Below, one piece after another: positions 1 through 6,460 of a DNA stretch of 10,228 nt. This DNA is from Bacillota bacterium. GTDB taxonomy: Bacteria; Bacillota_E; JAJZYS01; JAILZS01. Where the stretch lies: the NCBI GenBank assembly GCA_021817625.1, contig JAKASY010000022.1, forward strand, positions 1 through 10,228. The letters run 5' to 3'. The first letter of the stretch is position 1. Each line of letters begins with the position of its first letter. The notes beneath the pieces were generated by a model. That model searched no databases. It was not told the origin of the DNA and was given only the letters and a program-made list of their open reading frames with translations. A program made the position numbers and the translations under genes.

Positions 1-556
1 CGTGCTCGCCCGCTACCCCCACGAGCTGTCCGGCGGCATGAAGCAGCGCGCGGCCATCGCCCTGGCGCTCGCCCTCAGACCTCGTCTGGTCATCATGGAC
101 GAGCCCACGACCGCCCTCGACGTCGTCGTGCAGCGCCAGATCATCGAGAACCTCAAGGCACTGCGGGGAGAGCAGGCGTTCGCCATGCTGTTCGTCAGCC
201 ACGACCTCGGGCTGATCCTGGAGCTGTGCGACCGGGTCGTGGTCATGTACGCGGGCCAGGTGGTGGAGACCGACACCTCGGTCCACATGCTCACGGGCGC
301 GCACCACCCCTACACGCGCGCCCTGCTCGAGGCTCTGCCCGATCCCGAGAACCCGACCGCCGGCTACACGGGCATCCCGGGCACGCCGCCGGAGCTTCGC
401 AACATCCCAAGCGCCTGCATGTTCGCGCCGCGCTGCTCCCTGAGGCGCGACGTGTGCCTCACGTCGCCGCCACCGCTCGAGCGCTTTGGCGACCTCGAGC
501 TGCGCTGCGTCGTGACCCGGGAGGAGGTGCGCGATGTCGTCGGCACCGGTGCTTGA
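1..556 (+). CDS. OppD/DppD-type ABC transporter ATP-binding protein (5' end outside window)
   Basis: This is the C-terminal part (about 184 residues, frame open from base 2) of a cytoplasmic ATPase that powers an Opp/Dpp-family importer. Visible in order are the ABC signature LSGGM (residues 9-13 of the visible part), Walker B with catalytic Glu (VIMDEPTTALD, 30-40), and the H-loop His (FVSHD, 64-68). The oligopeptide-transporter C-terminal domain follows, with four cysteines spaced C-x5-C-x6-C-x16-C (139, 145, 152, 169). LSGGM instead of LSGGQ is normal for OppD-type subunits. Walker A and the Q-loop lie left of the window. The stop overlaps the next ATPase gene by 23 bp, so the two should be translated together as the heterodimeric motor. 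The following GH1 genes suggest beta-linked oligosaccharides rather than peptides as substrate. This is inference: Opp-family transporters for cello-oligosaccharides are known, for example in Thermotoga and Pyrococcus. The permeases and binding protein are not visible. Confidence 0.93.
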   Translation, partial: VLARYPHELSGGMKQRAAIALALALRPRLVIMDEPTTALDVVVQRQIIENLKALRGEQAFAMLFVSHDLGLILELCDRVVVMYAGQVVETDTSVHMLTGAHHPYTRALLEALPDPENPTAGYTGIPGTPPELRNIPSACMFAPRCSLRRDVCLTSPPPLERFGDLELRCVVTREEVRDVVGTGA

Positions 557-1496
557 CGTGAGCGGCGTGACCCGGGTGTTTCGCGGCGCGCGCGGCGCCC
601 AGGTCGTGGCCGTGCGCAACGTGTCGTTCCGGCTCGAGGCGGGCGAGGTGCTGGCGCTGGTGGGCGAGAGCGGCAGCGGCAAGACCACGATCGGCCGCAT
701 CGTCACCGGCGTCGACCGCGCGACCGAGGGCACGGTGACGCTGGTCGGGGCGCCCGAGCACCCGACCGCGGCCGACCGGCGCCGGGTGCAGATGGTCTTC
801 CAGGACCCCTACGCCGCCCTGAACCCGTTCAACACCGTCGCCTATGCGATCTCCCGCCCGCTCATCAACTACCAAGGCCTTACCGGCGCCCAGGCACGGG
901 AGCGGGCGGCGGAGATCCTCAAGACCGTCCAGCTGACCCCGCCCGAGGAGTTCCTCGACAAGCGCCCGCACCAGCTGTCGGGCGGCCAGCGCCAGCGCGT
1001 GGTCGTCGCCAGGGCGCTGGCCGCCGGTCCCGACATCGTGGTCGCCGACGAGCCGGTGTCGATGCTCGACGTGTCCATCCGCGCCGACATCCTCCAGCTC
1101 CTGCGCCGACTCCTGGACGAGCGCCGGGTCGTGGCGATGCTGTACATCACCCACGACCTCCTGAGCGCCCGTATTCTGGCGAGCCGCATCCTCGTTCTCT
1201 ACCGCGGCCATCTGGTGGAGGCGGGCACGACGGCCGAGATCCTCGCCCGCCCGGCCCACCCGTACACCCAGATGCTCTGGGCCGCCATTCCCAACCCACG
1301 TCGCGCGGCGCGAGGCGAAGAGGCGCCCGTGCCGGCCGCCACCGCGGGCGACGCGCCGCCCGCGGGCTGCCCGTTCGCGCCGCGCTGCCCGCTCGTGATC
1401 GACCGCTGCTGGCAGGAGACCCCGGACCTGCTGCCCATGGCCCAGGGCCGCAGCGTCGCCTGCCACGTCGTGGCCCAGGCCGCCGTCGGCGCCTGA
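534..1496 (+). CDS. OppF/DppF-type ABC transporter ATP-binding protein
   Basis: This is a complete 320-residue ATPase, the usual length for OppF/DppF, and the second motor subunit for the importer whose OppD-type partner precedes it. Walker A is GESGSGKTT (44-52), followed by the Q-loop Gln in VFQDPYAALNP (Q90), signature LSGGQ (148-152), Walker B IVVADEP (168-174), D-loop SMLD, and H-loop His207 in YITHD. The C-terminal Opp domain carries C279, C285, C292 and C310 (C-x5-C-x6-C-x17-C). The ATG at 534 is preceded by GGAGGAGGT ending 5 nt upstream and lies inside the upstream gene, the classic coupled OppD/OppF arrangement. A 47-bp gap leads to the first GH1 gene on the same strand, consistent with one operon. 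Substrate cannot be read from the ATPase; a beta-glucoside or cello-oligosaccharide is inferred from neighbours, with di/oligopeptides as the alternative. Confidence 0.95.
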   Translation: MSSAPVLDVSGVTRVFRGARGAQVVAVRNVSFRLEAGEVLALVGESGSGKTTIGRIVTGVDRATEGTVTLVGAPEHPTAADRRRVQMVFQDPYAALNPFNTVAYAISRPLINYQGLTGAQARERAAEILKTVQLTPPEEFLDKRPHQLSGGQRQRVVVARALAAGPDIVVADEPVSMLDVSIRADILQLLRRLLDERRVVAMLYITHDLLSARILASRILVLYRGHLVEAGTTAEILARPAHPYTQMLWAAIPNPRRAARGEEAPVPAATAGDAPPAGCPFAPRCPLVIDRCWQETPDLLPMAQGRSVACHVVAQAAVGA

Positions 1497-1529
1497 CGAG
1501 CGCCCGGCCCCGATCCGAAGCCGTGTCTC

Positions 1530-1536
1530 AAGGAGG
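1530..1536 (+). promoter_or_regulatory. Strong Shine-Dalgarno site that fixes the start of the first GH1 gene
   Basis: AAGGAGG sits 7 nt before the ATG at 1544. An in-frame GTG at 1523 lies upstream of this site and would make the ribosome-binding sequence part of the coding region, so the ATG is the better start. Confidence 0.85.
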
Positions 1537-1543
1537 CCTTTCG

Positions 1544-2884
1544 ATGAGCGCCCCAGAGGAGTTCCTGTGGGGGGTTGCCACCTCGTCGTACCAGATCGAG
1601 GGCTATCCCCTCGCCGACGGCGGCGGCGCCTGCATCTGGCATGAGTTCGCCCACACCCTGGGCAACACGGACGCCGGCGACACGGGCGACCTGGCCTGCG
1701 ACCACTACCACCGCTATCGCGAGGACGTGGCGCTCATGCGGCAGCTGGGCGTCGGCGCCTACCGCCTGTCCATCCGTTGGCCGAGGGTCCTTCCCGTCGG
1801 CATCGGCGCCGCCAACGAGGCAGGCTGGGCGTTCTACGACCGCCTCCTCGACGAGCTCCTGCAGAGCGGGATCGAGCCCTTCGTCACGCTCTACCACTGG
1901 GATCTCCCCGTCGCCCTGCAGGACCGGGGCGGCTGGCTCAGCCCGGACATGCCCGCCTGGTTTGCCGACTACGCCGGCCAGGTGGCGCGACGCCTGGGCG
2001 ACCGCGCGGTGCACATCATCACCTTGAACGAGCCGTGGGTTACGGCCGGCGGCGGCTACCTCCAGGGCGGCGCCGCGCCCGGGATGAGGAACGCGTTCGC
2101 GGCGATGCGCGCCGTGCACGGCCAGCTCCTGGCGCACGAGGCCGCCTACGCGGCTGTCAAGGCGGAGAGGCCGGGGGCCCGTGTCGGCATCACCCTCTCG
2201 AACGACTTCCACCGACCGGAGAGCGAGCGGGCGGAGGACCGCCAGGCTGCCGCGCGCGCCAACGCCCTGATCAGCTATCCGCTGTTTCTCGATCCCCTCC
2301 TCCTGGGCGCCTATCCGCCTGAGATCGCCGACCGGGTCGCCGCCCTGCTGGGTCCGTCCCGTCCCCTCCAGCGAGCGCGGGGGGAGGCCCCCGCCCTCGA
2401 CTTCGTCGGCATGAACTACTACTTCACGGTGCGCGTTCAGGCTGACGGCGAGGCACTGTTCGGCTACCGCGCCGTCCACCATCCCGAGCTGCGCACCACC
2501 AGCATGGGCTGGCCGATCGACCCGGACGGCCTCTTCCAGCTTCTCATGGGCCTGCGCGAGCGCTACGACCCCCTGCCGGTGTACATCACCGAGAACGGCG
2601 CCGCCTTCGACGACGAGGTGGCGCCGGACGGCATCCATGACGCGGACCGCATCGCCTATCTCGACGACCACATCGCGAGCGTCCTCCGGGCCCGCGACAG
2701 CGGCGTCGACGTGCGCGGCTACTTCCTCTGGTCGCTGCTCGACAACTTCGAGTGGGCGAAGGGGTATGCCATGCGGTTCGGCATCGTGCACGTAGATCGC
2801 GAGAGCCTCGAGCGCACGGTCAAGGACAGCGGCTGGTGGTACGCGGACGTGTGCCGTGGCGCCCGCCGCCCCAGCCTTCGCTAG
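1544..2884 (+). CDS. GH1 family beta-glucosidase (first of a tandem pair)
   Basis: This is a 446-residue retaining glycosidase with a single GH1 (beta/alpha)8 barrel, typical family length and no signal peptide, so cytoplasmic. It starts almost at the first barrel strand (EEFLWGVATSSYQIEG, residues 5-20). Acid/base Glu163 lies in TLNEPW and nucleophile Glu350 in YITENG. Glucose-binding residues are Q17, H118, N162, W396, E403 and W404 (NFEWAKGY). Keeping E403-W404 rather than the Ser/Lys/Tyr phosphate-binding set of 6-phospho-beta-glucosidases indicates free, not phosphorylated, beta-glycosides. That fits ABC rather than PTS uptake and the Opp-type ATPases just upstream. The ATG at 1544 was chosen because AAGGAGG precedes it by 7 nt. 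Exact specificity (glucoside, galactoside or fucoside; cellobiose or aryl-glucoside) cannot be decided from sequence by eye. Confidence 0.95.
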   Translation: MSAPEEFLWGVATSSYQIEGYPLADGGGACIWHEFAHTLGNTDAGDTGDLACDHYHRYREDVALMRQLGVGAYRLSIRWPRVLPVGIGAANEAGWAFYDRLLDELLQSGIEPFVTLYHWDLPVALQDRGGWLSPDMPAWFADYAGQVARRLGDRAVHIITLNEPWVTAGGGYLQGGAAPGMRNAFAAMRAVHGQLLAHEAAYAAVKAERPGARVGITLSNDFHRPESERAEDRQAAARANALISYPLFLDPLLLGAYPPEIADRVAALLGPSRPLQRARGEAPALDFVGMNYYFTVRVQADGEALFGYRAVHHPELRTTSMGWPIDPDGLFQLLMGLRERYDPLPVYITENGAAFDDEVAPDGIHDADRIAYLDDHIASVLRARDSGVDVRGYFLWSLLDNFEWAKGYAMRFGIVHVDRESLERTVKDSGWWYADVCRGARRPSLR

Positions 2885-2894
2885 CGCTCGACGC

Positions 2895-2901
2895 GGGGAG
2901 G
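2895..2901 (+). promoter_or_regulatory. Shine-Dalgarno site supporting a TTG start for the second GH1 gene
   Basis: GGGGAGG lies 7 nt before the TTG at 2909. The frame is open back to the stop of the previous gene (2882-2884), but no ATG or GTG occurs in it before TTG. The position also matches the usual GH1 N-terminus, about ten residues before FVWG. Confidence 0.75.
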
Positions 2902-2908
2902 CATTGCC

Positions 2909-4261
2909 TTGGCAGGTCACCCTTCGCTTCCGCCCGGCTTCGTCTGGGGCGTAGCCGCGTCCGCCTACCAGATCGAGGGCGCGGCGCGCGAGGACGGTCG
3001 CGGCCGCTCCATCTGGGACGACTTCGCCCACGCGCCGGGCAATGTGGCGCGCGGCGAGAGCGGCGACGTCGCCTGCGACCACTACCATCGCTACCGCGAC
3101 GACGTCGCTCTCATGGCCGACCTGGGCGTCGACGCCTACCGCTTCTCCATCGCCTGGCCGCGCGTCGAGCCGGACGGCGATGGGCGCGAGAACCCTGCGG
3201 GCCTCGACTTCTACCGCCGTCTCGTGGACGCCCTGCTGGAGCGCGGCATCACGCCCGTGCCGACGCTCTACCACTGGGACCTGCCGTCGGCGCTCGAGGC
3301 GAGGGGGGGCTGGCGCAGCCGCGACACCGCCGACCGGTTCGCGGCCTATGCCGAGCGGGTGGCGCGCGCGCTCGGCGACCGGGCCAGGATGTGGATCACC
3401 CACAACGAGCCCTGGTGCCAGGCTTACCTCGGCCACGAGACCGGGGTGCACGCGCCGGGGATGCGCGACCCGCGCGCCGCCTTCCAGGTCGCCCACCACC
3501 TCCTCCTCTCGCACGGGCTCGCATGCGACGCCATGAAGGCTGCCCGGCCCGACCTGGCGATCGGCGTCGCGCTCAACCCGGCGCCGTTCGACGCGCCGTC
3601 CGACAGCCCGAAGGACGCGGCGGCCGTCCGCCTGGCCGACGGGCTTCGCAACCGGTGGTACCTGGATCCCCTGGTGCACGGCCGCTACCCGGAGGACGTC
3701 GTCGAGGACCTGCGCACGACACTCGGCCTCGGGCCCTTCGACGGCGCGGACCTCGCCCAGATCGGTGGCCGGTGTGACTTCCTCGGCGTCAACTACTACA
3801 ACCCCGTGCACGTGGCGCGGCCGGGACCGGGCGACAGCGGATTCCGCAGCCTTCCCCAGCGCCCACCTTTGACCGACATGGGCTGGGAGGTCGACCCCGA
3901 CGGGCTCAGGCGGCTGCTGCGGCGCCTCGGGGCCGACTATCCCGGCGTGCCCTTGTACGTCACCGAGAACGGCGCAGCGTACCCGGACGCGGCCGGCGAG
4001 GACGGCCGCATCCACGACGAGGACCGCGTCCGCTACGTCGCCGAGCACGTGGCGTCGCTTCGCCAGGCCATCGCCGAAGGCACCGACGTGCGCGGCTACT
4101 TCTACTGGTCGCTCCTCGACAACTTCGAGTGGCAGCTCGGCTACGCCGTACGCTTCGGCCTGGTGGCCGTCGGGCCCGACCTCGGGCGCCAGCCGAAGGA
4201 CAGCTACGAGGCGTACCGCCGCCTGATCGCCGGCGCCCGCGCCGGCGTTCCGGTCGCCTGA
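2909..4261 (+). CDS. GH1 family beta-glucosidase (second of a tandem pair, TTG start)
   Basis: This is a 450-residue GH1 glycosidase that begins 24 nt after the first one stops. The two are clearly paralogous along their whole length: SYQIEG, CDHYHRYR, the TLYHWDLP block, RGGW and the RGYF-SLLDNFEW block are shared. Acid/base Glu167 lies in THNEPW and nucleophile Glu353 in YVTENG. Q21, H122 and the E407-W408 sugar-binding pair are present, so it should act on non-phosphorylated beta-glycosides. No signal peptide is visible, so it should act in the cytoplasm. The aglycone side differs from its neighbour: EWQLGYAVRFG here against EWAKGYAMRFG in the first copy, THNEPWC against TLNEPWV near the acid/base, and a different loop at about 301-325. 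The pair may therefore have split specificities. A TTG start with a good upstream GGGGAGG is unusual but is the only initiation codon in the right place. Confidence 0.94.
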   Translation: MAGHPSLPPGFVWGVAASAYQIEGAAREDGRGRSIWDDFAHAPGNVARGESGDVACDHYHRYRDDVALMADLGVDAYRFSIAWPRVEPDGDGRENPAGLDFYRRLVDALLERGITPVPTLYHWDLPSALEARGGWRSRDTADRFAAYAERVARALGDRARMWITHNEPWCQAYLGHETGVHAPGMRDPRAAFQVAHHLLLSHGLACDAMKAARPDLAIGVALNPAPFDAPSDSPKDAAAVRLADGLRNRWYLDPLVHGRYPEDVVEDLRTTLGLGPFDGADLAQIGGRCDFLGVNYYNPVHVARPGPGDSGFRSLPQRPPLTDMGWEVDPDGLRRLLRRLGADYPGVPLYVTENGAAYPDAAGEDGRIHDEDRVRYVAEHVASLRQAIAEGTDVRGYFYWSLLDNFEWQLGYAVRFGLVAVGPDLGRQPKDSYEAYRRLIAGARAGVPVA

Positions 4262-4282
4262 GCCCGGTCGCAGCGGCCGCGG

Positions 4283-4288
4283 TACAAT
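4283..4288 (+). promoter_or_regulatory. Candidate -10 element before the AraC-type gene
   Basis: TACAAT stands in an otherwise GC-saturated 87-bp gap between the second GH1 gene and the regulator, 61 bp before its GTG. No convincing -35 hexamer lies 16-18 bp upstream. This would make the regulator a separate transcription unit from the glycosidase operon. Confidence 0.35.
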
Positions 4289-4300
4289 TCGGGCAAGCGG

Positions 4301-4312
4301 CGCTGCGCAGCG
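4301..4312 (+). promoter_or_regulatory. Perfect 12-bp palindrome near the presumed transcript start (possible operator)
   Basis: CGCTGCGCAGCG is an exact inverted repeat starting 13 bases after the candidate -10 hexamer, about where a repressor could block transcription or early elongation of the regulator gene. Short GC-only palindromes arise easily by chance here, and AraC proteins more often bind direct repeats, so this is weak. Confidence 0.18.
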
Positions 4313-4334
4313 AGCGCTGACGATCGATGGGGGC

Positions 4335-4340
4335 GGAGGT
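4335..4340 (+). promoter_or_regulatory. Shine-Dalgarno site supporting the GTG start of the AraC-type gene
   Basis: GGAGGT ends 8 nt before the GTG at 4349. The nearby ATG at 4327 is in a different frame. Confidence 0.7.
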
Positions 4341-4348
4341 GCTGGGGC

Positions 4349-5185
4349 GTGAACCCGGGCGGGTGGGACCGCCGGGCCGAGGACGGGATCGGGCGCCCGA
4401 GAGTGATGGCCGCGGGCCTCGCGGCCGACCGCACGGACCTCCGGCCGGAGGACACCGCGTTCCTGGCCGAGGTTGTCGGTGCCCTGGCGCGTGATCCCTT
4501 CGCGCCCGCCGCACGGCTGGCGCGGGGCCTCTACGTCAGCCCCTCGCACCTCGCCCACCGCTTTCGCGCCGTGGCCGGCATCTCGCCCGGCGCCTTCGCC
4601 CTCGCCCTGCGCATGCAGGAGGCCAAGCGCCTTCTGATCGAAACCCGCCTGCCCGTCGTCGAGGTCGCGCTCGAGGTCGGCTACGACAGCCTGGGCACCT
4701 TCACGACACGCTTCGCCAGCCTCGTGGGCGCCAGCCCCGGGCGCTTCCGCGCCCGCCTGGACGCGCTCGAGGAGAGCCCCAGTCCGCCCATGCCGGGACC
4801 GGCGCCGGGCGAAGCCGCCGTGGTGGGGCGGCTCGAGGCGCCGGCCGGATTCCAGGGCGTCGCCTTCGTCGGCCTCTTCCCCTCGAACCTGCCCGCCGGG
4901 CGGCCCAGCGCGGGCGTCATCGCGCCCGTGCCTGGCCACTACCGCATCCGCCGCTGCGCGCCCGGCTGGTACCGGGTCCTGGTCGCCTGCTTCGACAGTG
5001 CGCCGGGGCCGAGGGAGCTCCTGCTGAGCCGAGCGGCGCTGGTCGGCGCCGGCACGCACGCCGTCGCGGTCGGCCACCACGGCACGGCCCTCTGCGACGT
5101 CAGCCTGCGGCCGCCGACGGCTGGGGACCCGCCGGTGGTCGTCTCGCTGGCGCATCTGCGTGCGCCGGGTCCCGCCGGTGCCTGA
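4349..5185 (+). CDS. AraC-type transcriptional regulator with N-terminal HTH and novel-looking C-terminal domain
   Basis: This is a 278-residue DNA-binding regulator. Residues about 35-137 form an AraC/XylS double helix-turn-helix: first HTH near 54-73 (ending YVSPSHLAHRF), linker helix with RMQEAKRLL (88-96), second HTH near 104-123, and the family signature GYDSLGTFTTRFASLVGASP (111-130). Most AraC proteins carry this module at the C-terminus. Here it is N-terminal, followed by a Pro-rich linker (144-154) and a domain of about 115 residues rich in beta-strand pattern (FVGLFPSNLPAGRP, GHYRI, GWYRVLVACF), possibly a beta-sandwich ligand or protein sensor. That assignment is inference. The gene is downstream of and codirectional with the GH1/ABC genes, so they are plausible targets. 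It also precedes the BNR/sulfur-carrier operon, so either unit or a distant one could be regulated. The GTG start is supported by GGAGGT. Confidence 0.85.
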   Translation: MNPGGWDRRAEDGIGRPRVMAAGLAADRTDLRPEDTAFLAEVVGALARDPFAPAARLARGLYVSPSHLAHRFRAVAGISPGAFALALRMQEAKRLLIETRLPVVEVALEVGYDSLGTFTTRFASLVGASPGRFRARLDALEESPSPPMPGPAPGEAAVVGRLEAPAGFQGVAFVGLFPSNLPAGRPSAGVIAPVPGHYRIRRCAPGWYRVLVACFDSAPGPRELLLSRAALVGAGTHAVAVGHHGTALCDVSLRPPTAGDPPVVVSLAHLRAPGPAGA

Positions 5186-5196
5186 AGGCTGACCCG

Positions 5197-5246
5197 CACA
5201 ATATCGCAAGATCGAAGAAGTCAGGTCGGTCGCCGGCTGCTACGCT
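5197..5246 (+). promoter_or_regulatory. Possible promoter region for the BNR/sulfur-carrier operon
   Basis: The 177-bp gap before the propeller gene contains the most AT-rich patch nearby (5199-5220, with CAATAT at 5199-5204). It also holds a TAnnnT-type -10 candidate, TACGCT at 5241-5246, with a poor AAGTCA at 5218-5223, 17 bp upstream. Neither is strong. The gap length and break in strand-tight packing make a promoter here likely even if its exact position is not. No clear terminator for the preceding regulator gene was found in the gap. Confidence 0.25.
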
Positions 5247-5350
5247 CGGCCTGCACCCGCGCCGGAGGCCTTGGCGTCGGCTGTCCGCGTCGCCAGGAAC
5301 GCGTGCGGGCGCCGCCGAAGCATCCGCGCAGGAGATCCGTCGCGAACATT

Positions 5351-5356
5351 GGAGGG
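5351..5356 (+). promoter_or_regulatory. Shine-Dalgarno site that fixes the start of the BNR protein
   Basis: GGAGGG sits 6 nt before the ATG at 5363. An in-frame GTG at 5303 would add 20 basic residues without family-like character and would place this site inside the gene. Confidence 0.8.
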
Positions 5357-5362
5357 CTTGAG

Positions 5363-6460
5363 ATGAGGGGCGACGACTCGCTGACTCGACTGTTCGTGGG
5401 CACCGCGAAGGGACTGTTCCAGTTCACCTCGAGCGACCGGCGAAGCTGGCAGCTCGCCTCGTTCGACTTCGCCGAGCAGCCGGTGTACACCACGGCCTTC
5501 GACCATGCCACCGGCACGGTGCTCGCCGCCTGCAACGACCTCTTCTTCGGCCTCACGGTGCAGCGCTCGACCGACATGGGGCGCACGTGGAAGGCGGGCT
5601 CCTCGGCCCCGAGCTACGCCGGCGACGACGCGGAGAAGGTGACGCGCGTGTGGTCGCTCCGCCCCGCCCCGCGCGAGGGCGAGGGCGTCGTGTACGCGGG
5701 CGTCGAGGCGAGCGGCCTCTTCCGCTCGATCGACGGCGGCGACACCTGGACCGAGGTGGCCTCGCTGCGCGGCCATCCCACGCACGACACGTGGAACCCC
5801 GGCAACGGCGGCAAGTGCCTGCACTCGATCGTCCTCGACCCTGCGGACGACCAGCGCATGTACGTCGCGGCCTCGACCGGCGGCATCTACCGCTCGGACG
5901 ACCGGGGCGAGAGCTGGCGGCCGGTGAGCCAGGGCATCCGGATGGACTTCGCGCCCGAGGACCAGCGCTACCCCGCCTCCGGGCAGTGCGTGCACAAGTT
6001 CGGCATGGTGGCCGGCCGTCCGGGCCGCATCTGGCTCCAGAACCACGGCGGCGTGTACCGCTCCGACGACGGCGGCGAGAGCTGGGTCGAGGTGGGGAGG
6101 AGCCTGCCGAGCGACTTCGGCTTTCCCATCGTCGCCCACCCGCACCGGCCGGACACGGCCTTCATCGTCCCGCTCGCGGCCGACCCGGGGCGCTGGTTCG
6201 TCGACCACCACATGGGCGTGTTCCGCACCGACGACGCCGGCCAGACCTGGCGCGGCTACCGGGAAGGGCTTCCCGGCGGCGCCTGGAACGGCGTCCTGCG
6301 CAACGCCATGACCAGCGATCAGGAGTCGAGCGTGGGCCTCTACTTCGGCACCACGACGGGCGACGTGTACGCATCGCCGGACGAAGGGGAGAGCTTCTGC
6401 GAGGTGGCCGGCCACCTGCCACGCGTCCTTTCGGTCGAGGTAGTCGGGCCGACCCGGTGA
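5363..6460 (+). CDS. BNR/Asp-box repeat beta-propeller protein of unknown function
   Basis: This is a 365-residue protein made of Asp-box repeats with pattern S/T-x-D-x-G-x-T/S-W, each on a beta-hairpin of a propeller blade. Six clear boxes are at residues 69-76 (STDMGRTW), 122-129 (SIDGGDTW), 178-185 (SDDRGESW), 234-241 (SDDGGESW), 289-296 (TDDAGQTW) and 338-345 (SPDEGESF). A degenerate seventh (SSDRRSW) lies at 23-29, matching a six- or seven-bladed propeller. Such proteins are often labelled glycosyl hydrolase or sialidase, but I see no FRIP motif or sialidase catalytic Arg triad, so an enzymatic role is not supported. No signal peptide or membrane segment follows the chosen ATG, so it is probably cytoplasmic. 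The stop overlaps the start of the small sulfur-carrier gene by 4 bp (GTGA), implying coupled translation and a shared role. ATG 5363 was chosen for its GGAGGG. Confidence 0.88.
   Translation: MRGDDSLTRLFVGTAKGLFQFTSSDRRSWQLASFDFAEQPVYTTAFDHATGTVLAACNDLFFGLTVQRSTDMGRTWKAGSSAPSYAGDDAEKVTRVWSLRPAPREGEGVVYAGVEASGLFRSIDGGDTWTEVASLRGHPTHDTWNPGNGGKCLHSIVLDPADDQRMYVAASTGGIYRSDDRGESWRPVSQGIRMDFAPEDQRYPASGQCVHKFGMVAGRPGRIWLQNHGGVYRSDDGGESWVEVGRSLPSDFGFPIVAHPHRPDTAFIVPLAADPGRWFVDHHMGVFRTDDAGQTWRGYREGLPGGAWNGVLRNAMTSDQESSVGLYFGTTTGDVYASPDEGESFCEVAGHLPRVLSVEVVGPTR

Noticed and set aside
1523..1543. GTG at 1523 as the start of the first GH1 protein
   Set aside because: It would place the AAGGAGG ribosome-binding site inside the coding sequence; ATG 1544 has ideal spacing.
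4228..4247. Perfect 9-bp inverted repeat (CGCCGGCGC with GCGCCGGCG) near the end of the second GH1 gene, as a terminator
   Set aside because: It lies inside coding sequence (AGARAG), has only a 2-nt gap between arms and no T-run; expected by chance at this GC content.
1199..5209. A 1336-codon open frame on the minus strand spanning both GH1 genes and the AraC-type gene
   Set aside because: It is the antisense shadow of strongly G/C-ending codons. It has no domain character, its internal repeats only mirror the tandem GH1 copies, and all three plus-strand genes have clear catalytic or DNA-binding motifs.
5303..5362. GTG at 5303 as the start of the BNR protein
   Set aside because: The extra 20 residues are Arg/Pro-rich and GGAGGG directly precedes the ATG at 5363.
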